Source of the DNA: an uncultured Bacilli bacterium
GTDB taxonomy: Bacteria; Bacillota_I; Bacilli_A; RF39; UBA660
Length of the DNA stretch: 64,000 nucleotides
Reading direction: 5' to 3'
Assembly: GCA_910583745.1 (NCBI GenBank)
Contig: CAJTZC010000006.1
Location: 1-64,000 of the forward strand
Shown: positions 32,295 through 41,499 of the stretch, in pieces
How the letters are laid out: each line of letters begins with the position of its first letter
How positions within the stretch are numbered: position 1 is the stretch's first letter
Notes under the pieces: model-generated
Database searches by the model: none
What the model was told of the DNA's origin: nothing
Seen by the model: only the letters and a program-made list of their open reading frames with translations
Translations under genes and position numbers: made by a program

Positions 32295-35200
32295 AATAAT
32301 AGTCTTTATCCTGTTACTTTTGGCGTTTGGAACTCCTAATGTCAATGCAAAAGAATTGGACGAGAGATGCGGCAACAGTGATTTTTGGGACCCATGGTAT
32401 TGGACGGCAGACGAAAGGTCATTCGGTTGGAATACTGAAACGGATTTAAATGATTATACTGGATTACTAGCGAGAAATTTTGTTTATAACATCGATTCTT
32501 TAGATACAAATGGAGGAGACATTCTAATAATTCAAGGATGGGCTTTTACTACGGGAACGACTAGTAGATGTACGAATGATAGTGTTTCTTTTAAACTCGT
32601 GCCAGACGGCGGGGGAAAGGAATACGAATTTGAAAGGAATATGGGTTCTTATGTTGGATGGGGAACAAATCAAGCTACCCAAGAACGAAATTATAGTCAA
32701 TGGACATGTGTGAGAACACCATATGAATCGAAAAAGACTGCCGGACGATGCAGAACGGGAAGCGAATCCCATTTAAGTGGTGGATTTAAATTATCTCTCG
32801 ATTTGGGTCAACTCAAAGAAGAAAAGACATACACTCTCATGATGAAATACAACGATGGCCCTAGTAGTGGTTGGTTTAAAGCAGCGATAGGTCCTGAAGC
32901 TATCCAAAGTAATGTGCTTTCTTATAACGGAAACGGCTCGATGAACATAAAAATTGATGGGGCTGCGAATAAAATCGAGTCGGTCGGATATAACCGCGCA
33001 TTAGGAGAAAGTGGAACATATTGTGATGCTCCAGGAGGAGGAACGGCAGAGCAGAAATCGCGAAGAACAATTACTGGAACATTACCACTTGCCGGTCCGG
33101 GAATTTGGCGTTCTTTAACGTCCGGTCAAATGAAATTGTACCCTACTTCTCAAGGTTATCTACCTGCTATCGGGTCGAGACTCGTCAGCGATGAAGGCCT
33201 AAAAGTGAGAGTAACAAAGGGAGAGACCATGGACTACGAAGAGTCTGAGCCTCCTGCAGCCTGTGAGGGCGGAGAAGTCTATATTTTACATTATTTGTTC
33301 CTAGACATACCGACAGGAAAAACAGTAGATAGACATACCGCTGCTTCAAGAAGCGACGATAAATATGGAGACATATACGCAATTAAAGATATCTTGCAAG
33401 TCGATTCTTTGTCTGAGTTGCTAGTTGGAGACGGAAAATATGTTTCGATAAAAGACAAGAGTGGAGAATACGGCTTAGAATGGTTCCATACAGCGTTAAT
33501 GCGAGCTTCACGTGAAGGCAAACGGTATTATCAAGTAGGGAATACGATTTTTATCGATAAAGAAAAATGGGTCGACTATGATAACGGTGGCATAGTGCAG
33601 GACGCACCAATTTATGATATCAGCTTAGATGAATTCACGAGAAAATCAGTGCAAGCAAATGTCACGATAACGAGAATGGAGAACGCCACTTTAAATGGAT
33701 ACGTTTTCGATGTTCAACGTGTCTATAGTGAGACATCTCCGACGAGCGCAAGCGAAAAATTATTGATTAGACCGAAAGATAAACTTGCTTCGACTGTCGT
33801 AACTAGCAGTTCGGCGAAACTATATCAACCCGCGGTCTATACGATGAGTTTGTGTAAGAGACCTCCTGATGTACCAGCACAGTGTGAAGATGATGTCACA
33901 CCGGCTAATTGCTCTGGCGAAGATGGAACACATGCTGTATTCCACGAGCATAAAGATGTCAAAACATGTACTCTTGAACAAGGAACACATTCAGGCTTTA
34001 TGTTGAGAATTGAAAAACCTTCTGACCCAAAGAGTACGACGAGCCCAGAGGGCGTTGAGTTCGGTAAGGTTGCCTGCAGGGAAGAATTCGATGCTTACCT
34101 TCCGACGGAAAAGTTTACTGCCGCAGGACAATACTATGTCTTAGATAAAGACGACAAATATGAGCAACCCCATATAAAAGGATATAGGTTGTGTGCAACT
34201 TCTGAAGTAGTTTACGATGATTTAGATAATGACTTAAAAGACCACTACGAAAAACCGCAAGAGGTAGATCAAACACATTTGGAATACAAATACAATTACT
34301 ATAGAGACCAGCTGTGGATTTATCGAAGATTTGAGGACTCAACTATCAAGTTATCTAAAAAAGAGGGAAAAGGCACATGTACTGACGAAGATGGCGAATC
34401 ACATGAATATGATAAAACCGACTGGTCAATCGGTGTTGGGGAGTACCCTGGTGCAAGCTATCCAGCAAAAAGTACGCCAAACGGAACTCATGGTTATAAG
34501 AAAGTAACTGGAACATATATCAAAACATATCCACCTGAATGTGGCGATGCTCCTTCGGGTTCTGATGAAGACCCAGATAAACGATATAAGGAAGAAAAAC
34601 AGAAGGCACGGAACGATACATTAACCGCTAAAGCCGCTTATAATGCCAAGCTCAAAAAATATCATCAAACAGTCATTGCGTACAACAACGTATTCGATTG
34701 GACAGAACCCGTCGTTAATACGAGAATCATATTAGGCGGAAGCGGATTAGAACCAGCCGATACGATAGAAGTGATACCAGTTCAACCAGAGGATACGAAA
34801 TATAAATTTAATCCAATACTATCATTCAATTATGCTGATAAAAGAGATGGCACAGCAGCTTTCAAAAGCCTGCCATACGATTATGAAGGTGAATTACAAA
34901 CAAATACTTCGAGTACATCGTATTGGCCAGAAAACGGAAAGCCATCGAACGATTACTCAGACGTAAACGGCGGTTCCCCTGATATTCAAGAAAGAGAACT
35001 CATGAATTGCGCACATGGAAATGGAAATAGCTGTTCAGAAGTAAAAGTCATCGGCCAATTCCATCACAATGGAGCGATAAAACGCGAAGAGACGCGAGAA
35101 TATGATTACAATTTACCACAGGTATATACAACGGTTCCTGATGGTCGAGTCACGAGCCCTGACCCAGGGAATCCGAGATTAGAGCTACCAAGAAACGCGG

Positions 35201-35967
35201 TTCCAGTCAACATAAATGTTCCCGCGGGAATCTACAATTACGAGTTTATAATCGATGATTTAAAAGATGAAGTCAGAAGTGATTACTACACCAAAAGAGG
35301 CAATAACATTAACAAAGACGACAACTGGGCTGACGAAGACCCTACTTGGCCGGAGACGAGATTTACCAAAAGAAACGTCTTCGGAAACTATAGCGACACC
35401 TATACGTGTCACTACGAAGTTATCAATGACATATATATTCCAGTAAATCCGGAGCGTTTCAATTTCTTTTATCGAATCATCGATACAGAAAACGTGAATC
35501 CTAACAGTCGAACGCTCGGTTACAACTGGTCGGACAGTCGGGGAGCCAAAGTACAAGAACTTATGATAAGAAATGAGGAATCTTATCAAAGACTTACAAA
35601 TAGTTCAGATGTCGACAAATTCGTGTTTACCTTGACACCAGTCATCATGAAAGAGATAAGGAAATATAACGCCTTGCAGACTTATAGGGATGACGGGTAT
35701 GCCGATTGGGATTTAAATTGCTTTGATTATGATACAGCTGGTGGATACCACTGTTATAGCAATTTCTTGAATTGTCTTACAGGAGGAGATGAAGAGCCTG
35801 GTCAGGAATCTTGTAGCAGAATTTTCGGCAGTTCCTTTGAAACAGCTATCGAGACAGAATTTGAGAGCAAAAAGAGCAACTACGACAAGCAGGACCTCGA
35901 TGACAATAGAAGAATCTTGATAAACAAACAGAATGGAATTGACAATAGAGGGGGAGCGGGGCCATAA
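32278..35967 (+). CDS. Giant secreted protein (1229 aa) of the Tad-like locus
   Basis: GTG start after AAAAGGAGG. A signal peptide (residues 1-24, ending VNAKE) but no C-terminal anchor, LPXTG or membrane segment, so it is exported and must be held by partners. It is acidic and has many cysteines scattered over the whole length, suggesting disulfides. A Lys/Glu helical stretch lies near residues 770-800. The C-terminal quarter (YTCHYEVINDIYIP ... VFTLTPVIMKEIRKYN ... CYSNFL) looks like a distinct domain. No known adhesin domain recognised. Position between surface proteins and pilus genes suggests an adhesin or pilus-associated protein (inference). Confidence 0.8.
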   Translation: MQKNFKIIVFILLLLAFGTPNVNAKELDERCGNSDFWDPWYWTADERSFGWNTETDLNDYTGLLARNFVYNIDSLDTNGGDILIIQGWAFTTGTTSRCTNDSVSFKLVPDGGGKEYEFERNMGSYVGWGTNQATQERNYSQWTCVRTPYESKKTAGRCRTGSESHLSGGFKLSLDLGQLKEEKTYTLMMKYNDGPSSGWFKAAIGPEAIQSNVLSYNGNGSMNIKIDGAANKIESVGYNRALGESGTYCDAPGGGTAEQKSRRTITGTLPLAGPGIWRSLTSGQMKLYPTSQGYLPAIGSRLVSDEGLKVRVTKGETMDYEESEPPAACEGGEVYILHYLFLDIPTGKTVDRHTAASRSDDKYGDIYAIKDILQVDSLSELLVGDGKYVSIKDKSGEYGLEWFHTALMRASREGKRYYQVGNTIFIDKEKWVDYDNGGIVQDAPIYDISLDEFTRKSVQANVTITRMENATLNGYVFDVQRVYSETSPTSASEKLLIRPKDKLASTVVTSSSAKLYQPAVYTMSLCKRPPDVPAQCEDDVTPANCSGEDGTHAVFHEHKDVKTCTLEQGTHSGFMLRIEKPSDPKSTTSPEGVEFGKVACREEFDAYLPTEKFTAAGQYYVLDKDDKYEQPHIKGYRLCATSEVVYDDLDNDLKDHYEKPQEVDQTHLEYKYNYYRDQLWIYRRFEDSTIKLSKKEGKGTCTDEDGESHEYDKTDWSIGVGEYPGASYPAKSTPNGTHGYKKVTGTYIKTYPPECGDAPSGSDEDPDKRYKEEKQKARNDTLTAKAAYNAKLKKYHQTVIAYNNVFDWTEPVVNTRIILGGSGLEPADTIEVIPVQPEDTKYKFNPILSFNYADKRDGTAAFKSLPYDYEGELQTNTSSTSYWPENGKPSNDYSDVNGGSPDIQERELMNCAHGNGNSCSEVKVIGQFHHNGAIKREETREYDYNLPQVYTTVPDGRVTSPDPGNPRLELPRNAVPVNINVPAGIYNYEFIIDDLKDEVRSDYYTKRGNNINKDDNWADEDPTWPETRFTKRNVFGNYSDTYTCHYEVINDIYIPVNPERFNFFYRIIDTENVNPNSRTLGYNWSDSRGAKVQELMIRNEESYQRLTNSSDVDKFVFTLTPVIMKEIRKYNALQTYRDDGYADWDLNCFDYDTAGGYHCYSNFLNCLTGGDEEPGQESCSRIFGSSFETAIETEFESKKSNYDKQDLDDNRRILINKQNGIDNRGGAGP

Positions 35968-36398
35968 TGAAAGAGAGCGTATGGGGCTGGTGGTTTTTAG
36001 TCCTCGGTCTGATTATGATAGCAATCGTTATGCTCGTCACAGACATGACGACGACCAGCGAACAAAACTATTACATGCTAAAAGAGATTTCCGAAGCTTC
36101 GATGATGGAGTCGGTAGACTATGCCTATTATAGAAAATACGGAGATTTACGAATAAATAGCGAAAAATTTATGGAGAATTTCATCAGAAGATATTCTGAA
36201 GTGGTCACCATAAATAAGACTTCTAAAATATCGTTCTACGATATATACGAAAACCCACCTAAGGTAACTGTCGAGGTCGCGACGCGGTCCTCACAGATCA
36301 TTATAGATTCGACGGGTACGACGTTCGAAATAACGAATCGACTAGATGCCATTCTAGAGATGTACTCGACAAGCAACCCAACTAATTTTAAAAGGTAA
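35967..36398 (+). CDS. Pseudopilin-like protein (DUF5411-like)
   Basis: 143 aa. N-terminus MKESVWGWWFLVLGLIMIAIVMLV: a very short charged start followed by one membrane helix, then an extracytoplasmic domain (DYAYYRKYGDLRINSEKFMENFIRRYSEVV...). It resembles DUF5411 proteins, as far as I recall the family, and shares the MKE/MRES start with three later genes of the locus. Probably a minor pilin or assembly subunit. Start overlaps the previous stop (TAATG). Confidence 0.7.
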   Translation: MKESVWGWWFLVLGLIMIAIVMLVTDMTTTSEQNYYMLKEISEASMMESVDYAYYRKYGDLRINSEKFMENFIRRYSEVVTINKTSKISFYDIYENPPKVTVEVATRSSQIIIDSTGTTFEITNRLDAILEMYSTSNPTNFKR

Positions 36399-36413
36399 AA
36401 GGAGGAATGAAAG

Positions 36414-37283
36414 ATGGGTAATATAGGAACGATGGTGAAAAGGTTCTTATCGAACAAGAATACCGTCACATTGATAGCAATATTCATTGGTGTAATAATT
36501 CTTTACGGTTTTTATAACTGGAGAGTAAAGAGTGCTGTTACAACACAATTTGTTTGCTATGCAACACAAACGATACCTGCTAGAACACAGATAACACAAG
36601 ATATGGTATCGACAGTAAAAGTTTTATCTTCAACGGTAACACAAAATATGGTCACTGGTTGTGATAGAGTCGTAGGGAAATACGCCAGTTATGCAACAGA
36701 GATACCTCAAAATGGTTTTTTCTACGAATCTACATTGATGGAAAAAGAGGAAATGCCAGATTCAGTATTTGACGACATTCCAGATGGTTTCACAATTTAC
36801 AATTTGCCAGTCACTTTTGAGAGCACATACGGAAATTCGATTTTCCCAAGTGACTACATAGACCTCTACTTGAGAACAGCAGATGATTCAGATTTATTGG
36901 TCTATGGTAAATTCATCCAAAGTATAGAAGTCCTAGCTGTCAAAGACGACGAAGGTAGAAATGTCTTCGAGACGACAGTTGAGACGAGAACACCGACACA
37001 CTTGTTGTTCGCAGTACCAGAAGATTTGTACTTGCTACTTAAGAAAGCGGAATTCCTAGGACTCGAAATCGTCGTAGTGCCTAAAAACAACGGATATACT
37101 GCCGAAGCAAACGATACATTGGTATCAAGTGCGTGGTTAAAAGAACTAGTACTTGCACAGACAGCAGAGATACCAGACGAATGTGTCACTCAAGAGACAG
37201 GTACAGCAGAATGTAGACTTGCAGACGACATCGGTGGAAACACGGGAGGAAATCCGAACCAACCACAAACTGAAAATGAATAG
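36414..37283 (+). CDS. CpaB/RcpC-like pilus assembly protein (SAF domain)
   Basis: 289 aa. One N-terminal membrane anchor (about residues 17-36), then a SAF-type domain (VCYATQTIPARTQITQDMVSTVKV ... VVGKYASYATEIPQNGFFYESTL), the hallmark of CpaB, which works in the periplasm or wall zone of Tad pili. The C-terminal half (NLPVTFESTYGNSIFPSDYIDLYL) matches the second CpaB domain; the tail is Gly/Asn-rich. Strong AAAGGAGG ribosome binding site. Directly upstream of the CpaF ATPase gene, as in many Tad loci. Confidence 0.85.
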   Translation: MGNIGTMVKRFLSNKNTVTLIAIFIGVIILYGFYNWRVKSAVTTQFVCYATQTIPARTQITQDMVSTVKVLSSTVTQNMVTGCDRVVGKYASYATEIPQNGFFYESTLMEKEEMPDSVFDDIPDGFTIYNLPVTFESTYGNSIFPSDYIDLYLRTADDSDLLVYGKFIQSIEVLAVKDDEGRNVFETTVETRTPTHLLFAVPEDLYLLLKKAEFLGLEIVVVPKNNGYTAEANDTLVSSAWLKELVLAQTAEIPDECVTQETGTAECRLADDIGGNTGGNPNQPQTENE

Positions 37284-37294
37284 GAGGGAATTCG

Positions 37295-38377
37295 ATGAAT
37301 GAGGCAATATTCTCACAGCTAGATTTTGGTCCTCTTCAAGAATTCCTCGATGACGACGATATCACCGACGTATCTTACAGTAACGATGGACAGATACATT
37401 TAAAAACCCTCTCGAGAGGTATCTTCAAAGTCGAACGACCAGACATCAACAACGCTTTGATGGAAAAACTCGCATTCCAATGTTCAAATGTAATGGGTAA
37501 GACATTCAACATGGCTCACCCATTACTGGATGCCGAGTCCAGCGAACTTCGTATGAACTTTATCCACGAGTCGATTGCGACGAATGGAATCGCTTGTGTT
37601 ATACGTAAGACGCCCGCTAAAATTCGACTGAACAAAAAGAAACTCCTCGACGAAGGATATGTATCCTTACAGATGCACGACTTCTTGCTAAAATGCGTAG
37701 AAGGGCACTGCAACATCATCGTATGTGGCGAGACGGGTTCAGGTAAAACCGAGCTCGTCAAATACTTAGCGAGCCACATCAAAGAGAACGAGAAGATTAT
37801 CACAATCGAGGATACACTTGAGTTACACTTGGATAAAATATTCCCTCACAGAGATATCGTTGCGATGAAGACTAACAACGTCGCGACATACTCTGATTTG
37901 CTAGAGGGCTGTATGAGACAGAACCCACAATGGATACTCTTGTCGGAGGTTCGTTCTGCAGAAGCCGTTATGGCAGTCCGTAACTCGATATCGTCAGGTC
38001 ACAACATACTTTCTACAATACACGCAGAGAAAGCTTCTTCTGTACCAATGCGTATGTACGCTTTGATGGAAGGCAGCCAGGACGTAGACCAATTCCTAAA
38101 GACCGTCTACAGATATGTCCAGCTCGCCATATACGTCAAAGGATATTTCAGCAAAGAACTGGGAAGATTCCAGCGTGAAATTCTAGAAGTGTGCGAATTC
38201 TTCGTCGACGACGATTCTAATGAAGCAAAGCAGAATCTCATTTATAAAAAGACCATCGATGGTCACATAACGCTAAATAATCCTTCAAAACATCTTTTGG
38301 ATTATGTAGCTATACACAGTGTCTATTTACCAGAAGACACATTTAGAATTAATAGAGAAGAAACGGTAGGTGCATAA
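37295..38377 (+). CDS. CpaF/TadA-type secretion ATPase
   Basis: 360 aa, the motor of Tad pilus assembly (VirB11-like hexamer). Walker A GETGSGKTE (about residues 145-153), TIEDTLELH (Asp box), LLSEVRSAEAV (Walker B region) and SGHNILSTIHAEKA (His box) are all present. The N-domain is shorter than in long CpaF proteins. Coupled to the two TadB/TadC genes with gaps of 3 and 2 bp. Confidence 0.93.
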   Translation: MNEAIFSQLDFGPLQEFLDDDDITDVSYSNDGQIHLKTLSRGIFKVERPDINNALMEKLAFQCSNVMGKTFNMAHPLLDAESSELRMNFIHESIATNGIACVIRKTPAKIRLNKKKLLDEGYVSLQMHDFLLKCVEGHCNIIVCGETGSGKTELVKYLASHIKENEKIITIEDTLELHLDKIFPHRDIVAMKTNNVATYSDLLEGCMRQNPQWILLSEVRSAEAVMAVRNSISSGHNILSTIHAEKASSVPMRMYALMEGSQDVDQFLKTVYRYVQLAIYVKGYFSKELGRFQREILEVCEFFVDDDSNEAKQNLIYKKTIDGHITLNNPSKHLLDYVAIHSVYLPEDTFRINREETVGA

Positions 38378-38380
38378 AAG

Positions 38381-39274
38381 ATGGAACTAATTATAATGCT
38401 TGTGATTGCTACATTTATCTATCTTTATAGACAGAATCCGGGAAGTGCTCCTTATAAGTACTTTACCAATATGGCAGTGACGGTGTACGAAAAGTATGCG
38501 CCCTACAGTTATAAAGTCGTAAAAGAAAAAGCCAAGGAATTGGGACAGGACTTCACAGCCAAACAATATATCGTACAGATATTCTTGTTCGGAGGAGTCG
38601 CCGCTGCCATCGCGTTTTTGTACTTTTACTCTCTTTTCTGGGCAATCGCCTATGCAGTCGTAGCCATTGCCTTCATACCATACGTCAGTTTCTTGCGATA
38701 CAAGAGAATTTACAACGAGTTCATCTTCGAAGAAATTCAGGTATATTGTACGAACGTCATCATGGAGTTCACGACGAGCCAGAGTTTTGTCAAATCCTTA
38801 GAAGGAGTAAGAGAATCTGGAATCCTCGAAGAACCTATCCTCGGCGACGTATCGACGATGATAGACATGTCTTATGCGAACGGTACCATCGACGAAGCGT
38901 TGAAATTCATGAGCGACAAATATCCATACTACATGGTTAAAAACATGCACCAGCTCTTCTTACAGATTACGAATGAAGGTGCAAAAGACTCTGGAGAGTC
39001 GCTCGAACTCATGATGCAAGATATCGATATGCTCGTCGAAGGTGTATATCGAGACAAGATGGATCGTGCTGCATATTATAAAAAATTCATCATGTATGGT
39101 TTAGCACTTTACTTGCTCGTCATGTTGATGCAGTTCCTTTTGGGACAAGCACAGTATTTAGAGATGGTCAATGAGTGGTACATACAGATTATTCTACATG
39201 CAGTCATCATCATCAATTCTTTCTTCTTGATAGACGGAACGAAATTCTATAATGAAGAGATAGGAGCTGAGTAA
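38381..39274 (+). CDS. TadB-like inner-membrane platform protein
   Basis: 297 aa. Membrane segments near the N-terminus and at about residues 67-105, then the cytoplasmic helical domain of the T2SSF family (EIQVYCTNVIMEFTTSQSFVKSLEGVRESGILEEP) and two C-terminal membrane segments. It forms the platform on which CpaF acts. Starts 3 bp after cpaF. Confidence 0.85.
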   Translation: MELIIMLVIATFIYLYRQNPGSAPYKYFTNMAVTVYEKYAPYSYKVVKEKAKELGQDFTAKQYIVQIFLFGGVAAAIAFLYFYSLFWAIAYAVVAIAFIPYVSFLRYKRIYNEFIFEEIQVYCTNVIMEFTTSQSFVKSLEGVRESGILEEPILGDVSTMIDMSYANGTIDEALKFMSDKYPYYMVKNMHQLFLQITNEGAKDSGESLELMMQDIDMLVEGVYRDKMDRAAYYKKFIMYGLALYLLVMLMQFLLGQAQYLEMVNEWYIQIILHAVIIINSFFLIDGTKFYNEEIGAE

Positions 39275-39276
39275 TT

Positions 39277-40065
39277 ATGTATATTGAAATATTAATAGTA
39301 GCATTTATCATCTTCTTCGCCTTTGAATATTCTGGAGTAGTCAGCACGGCGAGATTCGTAAACGATTACCAGGACGTTCTTATGCGTTTTAAAGAAGACG
39401 ACTACGACTTTCTAGTCAAAGCCCGTTATGGGGGAGAAGTAGATATCAATGCCCTGTACAACAAACGTATCCAAAATGCGATGCTCGTCATGGGCTTCTC
39501 CCTGTTCATCTTAATCGCGGATTTGAGTTATCTCACTATCATTTTAGCGATACTTATCGCGATTGCCGTCTTTAAACTTCCATATTTAGATTTAAAGAGC
39601 TATCGCAGAAAGCACATGCACGAGATTGATACACAACTTCCGTATTATCTGAAGAGTTTGGAGATACTGATTCAGCACTACACTGTGCCCGTCGCGATAG
39701 GTAAGTCCGTCGAGACAGCGCCTTCTATATTTAAAGAAGGCTTGCAAAAGTTAATCGATTCGATCAATGGCGGTGACTCGAGCATAGAGCCTTACATGCA
39801 ATTCGCAAGAGAATATCCCGTCAGAGATTCGATGAGAATGATGCGACTGTTATACAGGCTCGGTTTAGGTAAACAAGAGAGAAAACAAGAACAGCTGATT
39901 ACCTTCTCTAAGACGATTTCGAGCTTGCAACAAAAAGCGCGTGAGACGAAGTACAAGAACAGATTAGAGAAGATGGAATCGAAGACGATGACAATGCTCG
40001 TATGTACAGGTATCGGAGTCATGATCTTAATGGTCATCGCGATTTTGATGACATTTAGTGTCTAG
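39277..40065 (+). CDS. TadC-like inner-membrane platform protein
   Basis: 262 aa. Same family as the preceding TadB-like protein: N-terminal membrane segments, a helical T2SSF domain (IDTQLPYYLKSLEILIQHYTVPVAIGKSVETAP) and a final membrane helix (MLVCTGIGVMILMVIAILMTF). TadB and TadC normally act as a pair. Ends the first transcription unit: a new promoter follows. Confidence 0.83.
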   Translation: MYIEILIVAFIIFFAFEYSGVVSTARFVNDYQDVLMRFKEDDYDFLVKARYGGEVDINALYNKRIQNAMLVMGFSLFILIADLSYLTIILAILIAIAVFKLPYLDLKSYRRKHMHEIDTQLPYYLKSLEILIQHYTVPVAIGKSVETAPSIFKEGLQKLIDSINGGDSSIEPYMQFAREYPVRDSMRMMRLLYRLGLGKQERKQEQLITFSKTISSLQQKARETKYKNRLEKMESKTMTMLVCTGIGVMILMVIAILMTFSV

Positions 40066-40090
40066 TCACAACGTATATTTTACATAAATA

Positions 40091-40119
40091 TTGATAAATC
40101 TCTTAAATAGATTTATAAT
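40091..40119 (+). promoter_or_regulatory. Strong promoter of the pilin gene
   Basis: TTGATA (40091-40096), 17-bp spacer, TATAAT (40114-40119); AAAGGAGG follows at 40134-40141. A near-consensus promoter within the operon indicates the pilin is made in excess. Confidence 0.85.
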
Positions 40120-40152
40120 AATACTAGAAAATAAAGGAGGAATGATTACAAT

Positions 40153-40416
40153 ATGAAAGAAGCAACAGGAGAACTTTCGACAACAGTTATCGCAATTGTT
40201 GCCATCGCAGCTATCTTAGCAGTATTCACGGTATTCTTATTACCTACGCTTAGAGCTCAAATAGCTTTGACACAAGCTTGTACTATAGGTCCAGGTTACA
40301 ATGTCACAAATGATGACGGTTCTAGGATTGAGTGTAAAGATGGAACAGATAGTTGGCAATGTACTTTCATCAAGCCCGAAGGCGGCACAGGTGGTACAAA
40401 AACTTGTAAAAAATAA
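40153..40416 (+). CDS. Probable major pilin, Flp-like
   Basis: 87 aa: MKEATGELST, a single membrane helix (TVIAIVAIAAILAVFTVFLLP), then a 45-residue polar part with four cysteines and a Gly/Thr-rich end. Size and layout fit a Flp-type pilin, but no classical G/xxxxEY processing site is visible. Its own near-consensus promoter and strong ribosome binding site fit a major structural subunit. Followed by two minor-pilin-like genes. Confidence 0.75.
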   Translation: MKEATGELSTTVIAIVAIAAILAVFTVFLLPTLRAQIALTQACTIGPGYNVTNDDGSRIECKDGTDSWQCTFIKPEGGTGGTKTCKK

Positions 40417-40441
40417 TAATTAATTTAGGGATGTGGATTAA

Positions 40442-40924
40442 ATGAGAGAGTCGATGGGAGCAGCATGGATATTTACAATCGTTTTAACGTTTATAATATT
40501 GATGACGGCCTATTTGGCTATCTCAGTTAATTACGCCAAAGCTTTTAAGATTAAAAGTCACATAGTAAGTGAAATTGAAGAAAACGAAGGTTACGACGGA
40601 GCAATAGAACAAAGAGTAAGAAAATATCTTACAGCACAGGGTTATACTGCATATGGAACCTGTGACCCTACGATTACAGTAGATGGAACACCTTCAGATT
40701 GGAGAAGAATAGCAACAATCGACGACGCTGTTCCAGTAGGTTCTGATAAACATAACGCTTGTATCTATTCTAGAATCGTCGATACAGGAAATGATGACAT
40801 CGATGCGACGAGAAGCTACTACAGAGTAGTCGTTTTCTTCAAATTCGACTTGCCAGTTGTAAATTTTCTTACAACGTTTAAAGTTAGTGGAGAAACAGGA
40901 TATATTTACGATACGTCAAGATAA
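40442..40924 (+). CDS. TadE-like pseudopilin 1
   Basis: 160 aa starting MRESMGAAWIF, one membrane helix (about residues 8-30), then an extracytoplasmic domain with two cysteines (GTCDPT, ACIYSR). Closely related to the next-but-one frame at 41006 over the first 60 residues (MTAYLAIS.NYAKAF..KSH.VS.IEE.EGY), so the two arose by duplication. Likely minor pilins of the Tad-like apparatus. Confidence 0.75.
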   Translation: MRESMGAAWIFTIVLTFIILMTAYLAISVNYAKAFKIKSHIVSEIEENEGYDGAIEQRVRKYLTAQGYTAYGTCDPTITVDGTPSDWRRIATIDDAVPVGSDKHNACIYSRIVDTGNDDIDATRSYYRVVVFFKFDLPVVNFLTTFKVSGETGYIYDTSR

Positions 40925-40967
40925 AGAGAAAATATTTTGGCATTATAATTATTCATATAGAATGTGC

Positions 40968-40979
40968 GGTCTTAAGACC
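40968..40979. repeat. 12-bp palindrome between the pseudopilin genes
   Basis: GGTCTTAAGACC, a perfect palindrome with TGTGC before and ACA after it. No T-run follows, so it is not a terminator; it may be a processing or stability element. TATAAT at 40944-40949 could add a promoter for the second pseudopilin. Confidence 0.6.
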
Positions 40980-41005
40980 ACAAAATTCCAAAAGGATGTG
41001 ATTAA

Positions 41006-41479
41006 ATGAGAGAGTCTTATGGAGCAATGTGGATATTTGGTATCTGCTTGATATTCATCATTATGATGACAGCTTACTTAGCTATCTCGATAAATTATGC
41101 CAAAGCCTTTAGAGTGAAAAGCCATCTAGTATCATTAATCGAAGAGCATGAGGGCTATAGCAGCACATTGGATGAAGAAATAGAAAATTATTTGGACACT
41201 CAAGGTTATACGGCTAGAGGAAATTGTACAGAGAATTTAACTTCGAGGACCAATGACGAGAGTTGGGAATACTTAGCCTGCTTAGATAAAGATGAAACAG
41301 GAAGATGCAGCGCATGTATTTATAGAACTTATCCTCCGTCTTCGAAGGAAGGGCCAACAATTAGAGCAAGATACAAAGTCATGACATTTTTCAGATTCGA
41401 TGTTCCAGTAGCAAAAGCTCTTTTAACATTCCCTGTAGTGGGAGAATCTAGAAATCTGTTTAACTTTGCAAACAGTTAA
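41006..41479 (+). CDS. TadE-like pseudopilin 2
   Basis: 157 aa, paralogue of the gene at 40442: MRESYGAMWIF, one membrane helix, GYTARGNC and CSACIYRTY cysteine motifs, and a conserved end (YKVMTFFRFDVPVAKALLTFPVVGES). The extracytoplasmic middle has diverged more than the N-terminus, fitting two different minor pilins. RBS AAAAGGATGTG. Confidence 0.75.
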   Translation: MRESYGAMWIFGICLIFIIMMTAYLAISINYAKAFRVKSHLVSLIEEHEGYSSTLDEEIENYLDTQGYTARGNCTENLTSRTNDESWEYLACLDKDETGRCSACIYRTYPPSSKEGPTIRARYKVMTFFRFDVPVAKALLTFPVVGESRNLFNFANS

Positions 41480-41499
41480 AAAAAGAAAGGGTAAATGCC

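Noticed and set aside
40968..40979. Terminator between the two pseudopilin genes.
   Set aside because: The palindrome GGTCTTAAGACC is not followed by a T-run on the plus strand.
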